Notes under the pieces: model-generated
The model's input: only the letters and a program-made list of their open reading frames with translations
Told to the model about the DNA's origin: nothing
The model's database searches: none
Made by a program: the position numbers and the translations under genes
Assembly (NCBI GenBank): GCA_963751355.1
Contig: CAVVVS010000132.1
Coordinates: 1-56,817, forward strand
Length of the DNA stretch: 56,817 nt
Direction of reading: 5' to 3'
From: CAVVVS01 sp963751355
GTDB taxonomy: Bacteria > Bacteroidota > Ignavibacteria > Ignavibacteriales > Ignavibacteriaceae
In this document: piece by piece, positions 19,001 to 27,645 of the stretch
Numbering within the stretch: position 1 is the stretch's first letter
How the letters are laid out: the number at the start of each line of letters is the position of its first letter

Positions 19001-21565
19001 ATGGCTAAAACAAAAAAGGTCAGCAGACAACAACAGAAAGAACCGCAAGGATTTTTTGCTAAATTTAATTTAGAAGAGATTCTCCCTCAAAAATACCATG
19101 TACTTGCCGTTATATTACTAATAATTATACTCTTCTTGATTTTCTTGAACCCTCTCTTCTTTGGCAATAAAACCTTTCAGTCCGGAGATATAATTGCTGC
19201 TCATAGTATGGAAAATTATATAAATTATCATCATGACGGTTATACATTGTGGAACCCGTTGATATTTTGCGGAATGCCAGCTTATGCAATCGGTACCGGA
19301 TTTAAGTGGTTCAATCTTATATGGGTTGGAATTGCTGCCTTAAAATATATTTTCGTTAGTCTTTTTTCGGTTAATTATACTACATGGACATTATATCTAA
19401 TGCTTCTTGGTATTAATTCGTTTTTCTTGATGAAGTACATTACAAAGAACACCTTGGTTAGTTTATTTACTGCTATTGCAACGTCTTTTAGTACGGGTTT
19501 AATCGTCTTCTTATTCATAGGGCACGTTACAAAACTTGTAGCTCTTAGTATGTATCCGCTGATCTTTTTGGAAATTCTCCGGTTTGAAAAGAAAATAAAG
19601 GTAATTGATTTTTTGCTGCTGATTATAGCATTCCAAATAATGCTGCAGGGCTTTCACGTTCAAATTATATTTTATACATTTTTTGCAATTGCCGTCTATT
19701 ATATATATTTCTTCCTAAGAGGATTAATAAAGAAAAATAATGTTTTAGTAAAAAGTATTTTAAAATCAGCAGTAGTTTTATCTTTTGCTGCCTTAATTGC
19801 CGGTGCTATTCAATTAGATAATTTCACACAGATTTATCAATATTTGCCATACTCAACCAGGGGAGGAAAAAGTATTGCGGAAAAGGAATCAAAAGTTGAA
19901 AACGAATCATCCTCCGCTTACTATGAATATCACACTAACTGGTCATTCTCACCGGAAGAAGTGATGACATTTATTGTGCCTTCTTTTTACGGTTTTGGTA
20001 ATTCGATATATAACGGTTCCCTTACCAATGATCGTGATGTTGAGGTGAATACTTATTTCGGACAAATGCCTTTTGTTGATGTGGCGATGTACATGGGTGT
20101 TCTTATCTTTTTCCTCGCGTTGTTCACCATATTTACCCGCTGGAAAGAACCGTTTGTTCAATTTTTAACGGTCCTGGCGGGAGTGGCTTTACTTGTCTCA
20201 TTTGGGAAGAATTTTCCCATATTGTTTGATCCGCTGTTCAATTTTTTACCCTATTTTGATAAGTTCCGAGTACCTTCGATGATTCTCGTGCTTGACCAGG
20301 TTACTTTTCCCATTCTTGCCGGATTGGGTTTAATGAAAATAATTTCTCTCAGAAACGACCGAGACGCTAAGTTAATAAATGCAATTAGAAATATTGCAAT
20401 TGTTTTCGGTGGATTATTTGTTATTTCATTACTTCTTAACAGTGCAATATCACAATGGTTTATCGGAAGAGTTAGTGACTACGCCACAGGGCTTCGCAGC
20501 AGTCAGCCTAGACTTTCTCAGCAGTTCACAGCACTTTCCGAATATATGGCAGGAATGTTTAGTGGTGATCTTATGTTTGCAATGGGCTTCTCTGCCCTGG
20601 CTTTCGGAGCCGGTTTTTATTATATCAATCAAAAAATAAGTAGAGACTCTTTTGTACTGTTGATTATATTTCTCACTATTATAGATCTTTGGAGAATTGA
20701 CGCACGGGGAGAACGCTATACCACTCAGCCGGATATTAATAATGTGTTCAATACACCGAAGTACATACAGGTAATAAAAGCTCAAAATGATAAAGAACCT
20801 TTCAGAATTTTAAATATGAAACAGGATGGATCTTACGGTTCATTGAATAATAATTCAAATTATAACGCTTATTTTCGAATTGAAGATTTTTACGGGTATT
20901 CGGCTATAAAACCCCGTTCATATCAGGACTTGATGGACGTGATTGGTCCGGTAAATTCTACTTTATGGCGCATGCTGAACGTAAAATATATTGTAGCGTC
21001 AAAACCTTTACCATGGTCCGGTTTTAATGAAATTTATAAAGATAAAAATGAAATTATTTACCGGAACGAAAATGCGTTACCGAGAGTATATTTTGTAAAT
21101 AAAGTTGAACAAAAACCGGATATTCAAGTGCTTAATATGGCAAAGCAGAATTTATTTGATCCAAAGAATATAGCTTTTGTGAACGAGGAAAAATTGAATG
21201 TAGATGTCCCTGACTCAACTGCATCATCCAAAATAACAGAGTACCGTGATGAACTTTTAGGAATTGACGTAAATGCTTCGGGCAATAATTTTATGTTTTT
21301 CGGGGATACTTATCTGCCAACAGGTTGGAAGGCATATATAGACGGTCAAAAAACAAAAATATATAAAACCGATCATGGCTTTATGGGTATTATTGTTCCC
21401 AAAGGAAAACACAAAGTTGAATTCAAATATGCTCCTACAAGTTTTTACATAAGTCAATACACCGCACTAATTTTAAGTTCTTTTGTATTACTCGGGTTAA
21501 TTATAAGTATATTAATTGAAATCAAAAGAAAGAAAAGAATAAATTTGCAAACAGCTGAGAGTTGA
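19001..21565 (+). CDS. YfhO-like multi-pass membrane protein
   Basis: 854 aa. After a basic N-terminus comes a membrane segment (VLAVILLIIILFLIFLNPLF), then the signature QSGDIIAAHS and WNPLIFCGMPAY of the YfhO family, about a dozen further membrane helices, and a long soluble part (~580-820) with PRVYFV and SFYISQY before a last helix. The family resembles GT-C glycosyltransferases using lipid-linked sugars and is linked to cell-wall or teichoic-acid glycosylation in Firmicutes. Here it lies 49 nt after the methyltransferase gene. Confidence 0.85.
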   Translation: MAKTKKVSRQQQKEPQGFFAKFNLEEILPQKYHVLAVILLIIILFLIFLNPLFFGNKTFQSGDIIAAHSMENYINYHHDGYTLWNPLIFCGMPAYAIGTGFKWFNLIWVGIAALKYIFVSLFSVNYTTWTLYLMLLGINSFFLMKYITKNTLVSLFTAIATSFSTGLIVFLFIGHVTKLVALSMYPLIFLEILRFEKKIKVIDFLLLIIAFQIMLQGFHVQIIFYTFFAIAVYYIYFFLRGLIKKNNVLVKSILKSAVVLSFAALIAGAIQLDNFTQIYQYLPYSTRGGKSIAEKESKVENESSSAYYEYHTNWSFSPEEVMTFIVPSFYGFGNSIYNGSLTNDRDVEVNTYFGQMPFVDVAMYMGVLIFFLALFTIFTRWKEPFVQFLTVLAGVALLVSFGKNFPILFDPLFNFLPYFDKFRVPSMILVLDQVTFPILAGLGLMKIISLRNDRDAKLINAIRNIAIVFGGLFVISLLLNSAISQWFIGRVSDYATGLRSSQPRLSQQFTALSEYMAGMFSGDLMFAMGFSALAFGAGFYYINQKISRDSFVLLIIFLTIIDLWRIDARGERYTTQPDINNVFNTPKYIQVIKAQNDKEPFRILNMKQDGSYGSLNNNSNYNAYFRIEDFYGYSAIKPRSYQDLMDVIGPVNSTLWRMLNVKYIVASKPLPWSGFNEIYKDKNEIIYRNENALPRVYFVNKVEQKPDIQVLNMAKQNLFDPKNIAFVNEEKLNVDVPDSTASSKITEYRDELLGIDVNASGNNFMFFGDTYLPTGWKAYIDGQKTKIYKTDHGFMGIIVPKGKHKVEFKYAPTSFYISQYTALILSSFVLLGLIISILIEIKRKKRINLQTAES

Positions 21566-21591
21566 TTTCTAATGGCTAAGGAAAAAATGTT

Positions 21592-22533
21592 ATGAAAAAT
21601 TTCGCGATTACCGGTGTTGCGGGATATATAGCTCCTAGACACCTTGCCGCAATTAAAGATACCGGTAATAAGCTAGTGGCTGCTTTAGATCCTCATGATT
21701 CGGTTGGAATATTAGACAAATATTTCCCTGATGTTAGTTTCTTTACGGAATTTGAAAGATTTGACAGGCACCTGGAAAAATTAAGACGGAGTTCGGTTGA
21801 TAATATCGATTACTTAAGTATCTGTACACCTAATCATCTTCATGATGCACAAATAAGACTTGCATTAAGGCTCAACGCTGATGCAATATGTGAGAAACCG
21901 TTAGTCCTTAATCCGTGGAACCTTGATGCGTTGCAGGAACTTGAACTTGAGACAACAAAAAGGGTATTCACTATTTTGCAATTACGGGTTCACCCGTCTT
22001 TACTTGAATTAAGGGAAAAAATAAAGAACAATAAAAAGAACAGTAAATATAATGTTAATTTGACATACATAACTTCAAGAGGACCCTGGTACAAATATTC
22101 GTGGAAAGGTGTGCATGAAAAATCCGGGGGTATAGCTACAAATATCGGTATTCATTTTTTTGACCTGTTATCATGGATTTTCGGTGACGTCCAAAATTAC
22201 TATCTTCATTTATCTGAACATAGGAAAATGGCAGGTTATCTTGAGTTGAAGAATGCCCATGTCAGATGGTTCCTTTCAATAGACCGGAATGATCTGCCGG
22301 AAGAAGTAGTAAAAAAAGGACTGCCGACTTACCGTTCGATTATGGTCGATGGAGATGAAATAGAATTTACTGGAGGATTTACCGACCTTCATAAAAAAGT
22401 TTACGAAGAAATTTTAAGTGGAAAAGGCTTCGGGATAGAAGACGCTCGTTCTTCGGTAAAATTGGTTTATGAATTAAGAAACGCAAAAGTTTCAAACCAT
22501 ATTGAAACTGCACATCCATATCTAATTAAATAA
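21592..22533 (+). CDS. Gfo/Idh/MocA oxidoreductase, WlbA/WbpB-like
   Basis: 313 aa. The N-terminal Rossmann fold (FAITGVAGYIAPRHLAAIKD) and the CEKPLVLNPWNLDAL segment (EKP lysine) identify the Gfo/Idh/MocA family. SICTPNHLHDAQ and the length match WlbA/WbpB, which oxidise C3 of UDP-GlcNAcA in the route to UDP-2,3-diacetamido uronic acids. An N-acetyltransferase of the same route follows directly, supporting the call. The pathway's aminotransferase (WbpE) and 6-dehydrogenase (WbpA) are not in the window. Confidence 0.85.
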   Translation: MKNFAITGVAGYIAPRHLAAIKDTGNKLVAALDPHDSVGILDKYFPDVSFFTEFERFDRHLEKLRRSSVDNIDYLSICTPNHLHDAQIRLALRLNADAICEKPLVLNPWNLDALQELELETTKRVFTILQLRVHPSLLELREKIKNNKKNSKYNVNLTYITSRGPWYKYSWKGVHEKSGGIATNIGIHFFDLLSWIFGDVQNYYLHLSEHRKMAGYLELKNAHVRWFLSIDRNDLPEEVVKKGLPTYRSIMVDGDEIEFTGGFTDLHKKVYEEILSGKGFGIEDARSSVKLVYELRNAKVSNHIETAHPYLIK

Positions 22534-22572
22534 TATTTGCTAACCAATTTTTCGTTATGGGAGAATTAATCT

Positions 22573-23148
22573 ATGGGTTATTTTAAACATGAATCGGCTT
22601 ACGTTGACGAGCCTTGTAAAATAGGTGACGGCACCAAAGTTTGGCATTTTAGTCATATACAAAAAGGAGCAGATATAGGGAATAATTGTGTTTTCGGTCA
22701 GAATGTGAATGTTGGTCCGAATGTGACTATTGGTAATAACTGCAAGGTGCAAAACAATGTTTCCATTTACGAAGGGGTAATATTGGAGGACTACGTCTTC
22801 TGCGGACCTTCGATGGTTTTTACAAATATTCTTGATCCCAAATGCAAATATCCTCAGGCAGGTTCCGAATTTTATATAAAAACTTTAATTAAAGAAGGTG
22901 CGTCAATAGGCGCTAATGCTACCATTGTCTGCGGGCACACCGTCGGTAAACATTCTTTGATAGGAGCCGGTGCGGTAGTTACAAAAAATGTACCTGATTA
23001 TGCCTTGGTCGTCGGTAATCCTGCCAGAGTTATAGGATGGGTCAGTGAGGCGGGGAAGAGATTGGAGTTTGATGAGAAAAATCATGCACATTGTGAAAAA
23101 TCGGGTAAAGATTATGTACTGGAAAACGGTATTGTAAAAGAATTTTGA
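22573..23148 (+). CDS. Left-handed beta-helix N-acetyltransferase, WlbB/WbpD-like
   Basis: 191 aa. Hexapeptide repeats begin with KIGDGTKVWHFSHIQKGADIG and continue through NVTIGNNCKVQNNVSIYEG. The FCGPSMVFTNILDPK segment is characteristic of WbpD/WlbB, which acetylates the 3-amino group of UDP-GlcNAc3NA. It lies 39 nt after the WlbA-like gene. Confidence 0.9.
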   Translation: MGYFKHESAYVDEPCKIGDGTKVWHFSHIQKGADIGNNCVFGQNVNVGPNVTIGNNCKVQNNVSIYEGVILEDYVFCGPSMVFTNILDPKCKYPQAGSEFYIKTLIKEGASIGANATIVCGHTVGKHSLIGAGAVVTKNVPDYALVVGNPARVIGWVSEAGKRLEFDEKNHAHCEKSGKDYVLENGIVKEF

Positions 23149-23286
23149 ATCTCACATTTCTAATCAAACTTTATTACTAAAAAGTGAGTTAATCGAGAAT
23201 TTAGTAGTGTAAATACTTTTGTGCAGATGAGTTTCTCCACAAAGGAATAGACATTTTAATCGTAAATTTTATTTTATAGCCCAAAC

Positions 23287-23300
23287 ATACGCATGCGTAT
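23287..23300. promoter_or_regulatory. 14-bp perfect palindrome upstream of the epimerase gene
   Basis: ATACGCATGCGTAT is self-complementary and lies 27 nt ahead of the ATG at 23328 in a 179-nt spacer. It could be an operator half-site pair; there is no direct evidence. Confidence 0.3.
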
Positions 23301-23327
23301 TTATTAGATTTACAAGTGAAGAAGGCA

Positions 23328-24401
23328 ATGAAAATAATTTCCATAGTAGGTGCGCGCCCGCAATTTATAAAAGCTGCAGCAGTCAGCAGAGAAATTCATA
23401 AACGGAAAAATTTGCATGAAATCATAATCCATACTGGTCAGCATTATGATCATAATATGTCGGATATTTTTTTTAGCGAGATGCAGATATCAAAACCGGA
23501 TTATAACCTTGATATAAATGGTATAAGCCATGGAGCAATGACAGGACAGATGATGGAGAAAATAGAATCGATTCTGTTAAAAGAAAAACCGGAACAAGTA
23601 GTTGTGTATGGAGATACTAATTCAACTCTAGCCGGTGCAATTGCCGCAAAAAAACTTCACCTTAATTTATGCCATGTTGAAGCAGGATTAAGAAGTTTTA
23701 ATATGAATATGCCGGAGGAAATAAATAGAATACTTACGGATCGGATTTCGGATATTCTATTTTGTCCCTCAACGACTGCTGTTAATAATTTAAAGAAAGA
23801 AGGATTTGAAAAGATTGACTGCAAAATTCTTAATTCGGGTGATGTAATGTTTGATTCAATAATTTTTTACTCAAAGATTTCACAGCAAAAATCCAATGTT
23901 ATTGAAAAATTAAAATTAAATAACTTTATATTATGCACGGTGCATCGTGCCGAAAATACCGATGACATTAACAGATTAAGTTCGATTTTAGCAGCTTTAA
24001 ATAAATTAAATCAAACTATTAAAGTCGTTTTACCGCTTCATCCGCGGACTAAAAAAATTATTAAGCAAAATAGTATTAAAACAGAATTTCTTATCATTGA
24101 TCCCGTTGGCTATTTTGACATGGTTGAATTAATTAGGCATTCATCTCTGATTATGACAGACAGCGGCGGGCTGCAGAAGGAAGCTTTTTTCTTAAAAAAA
24201 CATTGCGTTACTTTGAGGGATGAAACGGAGTGGACGGAATTAATCGATATGGGATACAATGTAATTGTAGGTGCCGATGAACAAAAAATCATTGAGATGG
24301 CAGAAAGAATGTTAGTAAAAAAATCCGACTTTTCTAAAAATCTTTATGGCTCCGGTAATGCATCCAAAGTTATTGTTGATACTATCTGTAATAATTTGTA
24401 A
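23328..24401 (+). CDS. wecB: Non-hydrolysing UDP-N-acetylglucosamine 2-epimerase (WecB/WbpI family)
   Basis: About 357 aa. MKIISIVGARPQFIKAAAV is the canonical start of the family, so the ATG at 23328 is preferred over the GTG at 23316. HTGQHYDHNMSDIFF, VYGDTNSTLAGA, HVEAGLRSF, HRAENTDD and TDSGGLQKEAFFL are all present. It interconverts UDP-GlcNAc and UDP-ManNAc, or, given the neighbouring WlbA/WlbB-like genes, the 2,3-diacetamido uronic acid form (WbpI/WlbD). Confidence 0.9.
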   Translation: MKIISIVGARPQFIKAAAVSREIHKRKNLHEIIIHTGQHYDHNMSDIFFSEMQISKPDYNLDINGISHGAMTGQMMEKIESILLKEKPEQVVVYGDTNSTLAGAIAAKKLHLNLCHVEAGLRSFNMNMPEEINRILTDRISDILFCPSTTAVNNLKKEGFEKIDCKILNSGDVMFDSIIFYSKISQQKSNVIEKLKLNNFILCTVHRAENTDDINRLSSILAALNKLNQTIKVVLPLHPRTKKIIKQNSIKTEFLIIDPVGYFDMVELIRHSSLIMTDSGGLQKEAFFLKKHCVTLRDETEWTELIDMGYNVIVGADEQKIIEMAERMLVKKSDFSKNLYGSGNASKVIVDTICNNL

Positions 24402-24403
24402 TT

Positions 24404-24586
24404 ATGAAAAAACGGCTCATTGAAGATCGTTGTCATCCTGGTATGGGAGATCAAATAAAATGCTTTGCCGAATATCATAATCCGGAATTAGAATTTCATA
24501 TCCTCTCTTCTCAATCGTTTTCTCTTTCGAAAGCTGTTAATGCGAAAGAGATAGGCAAATGGAAAGTTAATCTTTCAGTATCTTAG
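24404..24586 (+). pseudogene. Short ORF, probable 5' remnant of a lost gene
   Basis: 60 codons starting two bases after the epimerase stop (MKKRLIEDRCHPGMGDQIKC), a spacing typical of an operon partner. It has no recognisable domain, stops abruptly, and its 3' end runs into the 3' end of the convergent gene on the other strand. It reads as the N-terminus of a truncated gene at a recombination junction; this is inference. Confidence 0.4.
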
Positions 24587-26381
24587 CCGATAAGTCATCC
24601 CTCCAGACAATTCTCATGTAAGTACGAGGCAGGAATACCCACATTTTATTTAATAAAAAATTTATCATTTTAAGAATAGGATTATTACTTTTTATAGTTT
24701 CAAATTCGTAACCATTCCTATTCATGTAGAAGATTGAGTAAAACAATTTTGAGAAAGGTTTTTTTCTATAATTCCTCTTAAAATAAATTATGCTGCCTTT
24801 TCTGGTCACTGTCCACTTATGTGCGACTGAAGGAAAGAAAAATTCAGTGAGAGGACCCGGAGTTTCTATATAACCGCTTTTGGCTACTCGCTTTAATTCC
24901 GAACAAAATTTAATAGGATCGTCAATATGTTCACCTATATGAGATGCAATAGCGAAATCCAATTTCTTATCAGTAAATGGCATGAACAATGCGTCACCAA
25001 TTATTAATTGTTTATCTTCAGGAGTTTTTACATTGTTATTTGTTCGGTGTATTGTTTCCTCCATAAATTTTTCAAGAATTATATTTGCTCTTCTATTTGG
25101 TTGATGACCACTTCCAACGTCAAGTACCAACCAATGGGGATCAATATTGATACGATAATTTGTGTTTCCCGCTTTCCAATTTCTTATTGATTGTGCATAA
25201 ACGTTATAAGTCATTTGCGAAATAACATCCGGGCTAAAATTTCTTTTACCAAACTCTTGTAAAACAACCGGATCATAATTTTGTGAATTATCCAGCATAT
25301 AAATGATAGCATCAATAAGCTGCTGAAGATTTCTCCTATCAATTAAAACTCCCACTTCCTCTGGTACAAAATCTTCCGGTCCGCCACATTTAGTTGCAAT
25401 TACAGGAATGCCGTATAAAATAGATTCTGCTGTAACGACAGAAAAACCTTCTTTATCGCTATTTAAAATATGGAAATCAGAATTTGTTAGAATTTCTAAT
25501 TTCTCTTCATCTCCGACAAACCCATGAAAAAATATATTCTTATTAAGTAAACCAAATTTTTCGGCAAGAGATTCTAATTCTCTCTTTTGTTCACCTTCAC
25601 CTATTATGTGAAATTCCACATTTTTTCTATTTAGCTTATTACAAATATGATTATATGCTCTAATGACATCAGTTACATTTTTTCTTTCATTCAATATCGA
25701 AATATGAACTGCTCTCTTAATATTATCGTTTTTTCTATTGTCTTTACTTACTAAATATTCTGGCCTTATCTCTACAACATTTTTTATAATACCGAAATTT
25801 CCTTTAAACCCTATCTTTTTATAGTACTCCAATGAAGCTTTTGAATCGACGTTTATATATTCACTATTTTTTATAACAAGGCTTTTTAGAGGTTTCAAAG
25901 GTATGGCTGTTTTTTTTGTAATTCCTCTTAAATAATCGATGTCTGGTGTAGAATGCTCAGTGATGACATACTTAATCTTTTTAAGATATTTTAAAACTAA
26001 CGCTATATATCCAGCTCTGTCAATTACATTAACATGTATTAAATCCGGGTTTCCCCATTCTTTTTTAATCCTTTTCCATCCGATAAAATGAGCTATAAAA
26101 AAACTAACATTATAGAGAATTTTTTTTAATATCCCGTAAGAGATATATTTGAAGTAAACCCTGACTACTAACAAACCATCTTCAATTGTGCAGATAGTTT
26201 CAAAGTTTTGTTTTTTAAGAGATGCATCTGCGGTAACGTACAGAATTGCGACATTACATTTGTCGGATACAGCAAGAGCCTTTCTTTTTACAAATACGCC
26301 TAAAACTTTATTTGTTCTGTTTGGAAACCAACTTGCTAAGAATAGAATTTTTAATTTTAATGGTTTAAAAGTTTCATTCAT
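24567..26381 (-). CDS. GT4 glycosyltransferase fused to a SAM methyltransferase
   Basis: 604 aa. Residues ~10-395 are a GT-B glycosyltransferase of family 4: LFLASWFPNRTNKVLGVFV, ITEHSTPD, HISILNERKNVTD, the GEGEQKRELESLAEKFGL core and GFSVVTAESILYGIPVIATKC(GGPE). Residues ~410-600 form a class I methyltransferase: LVLDVGSGHQPNRRANIILE, DALFMPFTDKKLDFAIASH with IGEHIDDP. The fusion suggests coupled sugar transfer and methylation, perhaps capping a glycan; the acceptor is unknown. It is on the opposite strand from the genes on either side. Confidence 0.85.
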   Translation of the reverse strand: MNETFKPLKLKILFLASWFPNRTNKVLGVFVKRKALAVSDKCNVAILYVTADASLKKQNFETICTIEDGLLVVRVYFKYISYGILKKILYNVSFFIAHFIGWKRIKKEWGNPDLIHVNVIDRAGYIALVLKYLKKIKYVITEHSTPDIDYLRGITKKTAIPLKPLKSLVIKNSEYINVDSKASLEYYKKIGFKGNFGIIKNVVEIRPEYLVSKDNRKNDNIKRAVHISILNERKNVTDVIRAYNHICNKLNRKNVEFHIIGEGEQKRELESLAEKFGLLNKNIFFHGFVGDEEKLEILTNSDFHILNSDKEGFSVVTAESILYGIPVIATKCGGPEDFVPEEVGVLIDRRNLQQLIDAIIYMLDNSQNYDPVVLQEFGKRNFSPDVISQMTYNVYAQSIRNWKAGNTNYRINIDPHWLVLDVGSGHQPNRRANIILEKFMEETIHRTNNNVKTPEDKQLIIGDALFMPFTDKKLDFAIASHIGEHIDDPIKFCSELKRVAKSGYIETPGPLTEFFFPSVAHKWTVTRKGSIIYFKRNYRKKPFSKLFYSIFYMNRNGYEFETIKSNNPILKMINFLLNKMWVFLPRTYMRIVWRDDLSAKILKD

Positions 26382-26646
26382 GGATTTTTAAAATTATATT
26401 TTGATTCGTGAAATAAGAATTTTTTTGTTTAATACGTTAATTTGATTATTTTTTTGAATGAAATTAAGTCTTCAAAAGAGCTTATCAATAATATATATTT
26501 TCGAATTAATAAAAAAATCAAAACTATATTTCTCATCTTTTATTGATTCGAATGCATAATGGTTTAAAAAATATAATACACATTTACTTATAAACTTTTT
26601 AGGCTTTATATTAATATTGACTAATATTTATTTTATAATTGGAGTT

Positions 26647-27609
26647 ATGAATAAAGCATTAATAATAGGAATTTCGGGGCAAGATGGATCTTATTTAGCA
26701 AAGTATCTATTGAGCAAGGGTTATGAAGTGCATGGAACATCAAGAGATGCCGATCTTTCAAATTTTTACAAGCTTAAAAAGCTTCATATCTTTGATCAGG
26801 TTACACTTCATTCAATGTCGCTGATCGACTTTAGAAGTGTAATGCAAACAATCCTACAGGTACAACCTTCGGAAGTTTATAATCTAGCTGGTCAAACTTC
26901 TGTTGGTCTCTCTTTTATTCAACCGGTAGAAACGTTGGAAAGCATTAGTATTGGTACACTAAATATTTTGGAGGTTATACGTTTTCATAAATTGCCTGTC
27001 AAGTTTTACAATGCTTGTTCAAGTGAATGTTTTGGTGATACAAACGGAAAACCTGCAAATGAAGATACATCGTTCAAACCAAGAAGTCCTTATGCTGTAG
27101 CTAAAGCAACTGCATTTTGGCAATTATCAAATTATAGAGAGGCTTACAATCTTTTTGCATCCTCCGGAATTCTGTTCAACCACGAATCACCTTTAAGACC
27201 TAAAAGGTTTGTCACTAAAAAAATTATCGAAGCAGCATGCCGTATTGCAAAAGGTTCAAAAGAAAAACTGAAACTTGGAAATATTTTAATTAAAAGAGAT
27301 TGGGGATGGGCTCCTAAATATGTTGAGGCAATGTATGCAATTCTTCAGAACAATATACCTGATGATTTTGTAATTGCAACAGGGAAAAGTATTTCGTTAG
27401 AGGATTTTGTTAAAATAACATTTGAATATTTAGATCTTCGTTATGAAGATTATTTGGAATATGATAATAATTTAATCCGACCGATGGATTTGAGTTATAG
27501 TGTTGGAGATCCTTCTAAAGCAAAAAAAATATTAGATTGGCAGCCGGAATATTTTGTTGAAGATGTAATAAAAATGATGATTGAAGATGAATTAATGAAA
27601 TATGATTGA
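26647..27609 (+). CDS. GDP-mannose 4,6-dehydratase family protein
   Basis: About 320 aa. ATG 26647 is preferred over upstream 26617 because the Rossmann strand (ALIIGISGQDGSYLAKYLL) begins right after it and TGGAG precedes it. SSECFGDTNGKPANEDT with SPYAVAKA gives the Ser/Glu and YxxxK catalytic residues, and FNHESPLRPKRFVTKKI and RDWGWAPKYVEAM are Gmd-specific. It makes GDP-4-keto-6-deoxymannose, the precursor of fucose- or rhamnose-type sugars; no fucose synthase or reductase is adjacent. Confidence 0.88.
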   Translation: MNKALIIGISGQDGSYLAKYLLSKGYEVHGTSRDADLSNFYKLKKLHIFDQVTLHSMSLIDFRSVMQTILQVQPSEVYNLAGQTSVGLSFIQPVETLESISIGTLNILEVIRFHKLPVKFYNACSSECFGDTNGKPANEDTSFKPRSPYAVAKATAFWQLSNYREAYNLFASSGILFNHESPLRPKRFVTKKIIEAACRIAKGSKEKLKLGNILIKRDWGWAPKYVEAMYAILQNNIPDDFVIATGKSISLEDFVKITFEYLDLRYEDYLEYDNNLIRPMDLSYSVGDPSKAKKILDWQPEYFVEDVIKMMIEDELMKYD

Positions 27610-27645
27610 TTAAGTAAAATAAATTAATTCTGATGATGGGAACTT

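Noticed and set aside
26617..26646. Upstream start for the Gmd gene
   Set aside because: The added residues are hydrophobic and precede the conserved Rossmann start; a ribosome site fits ATG 26647.
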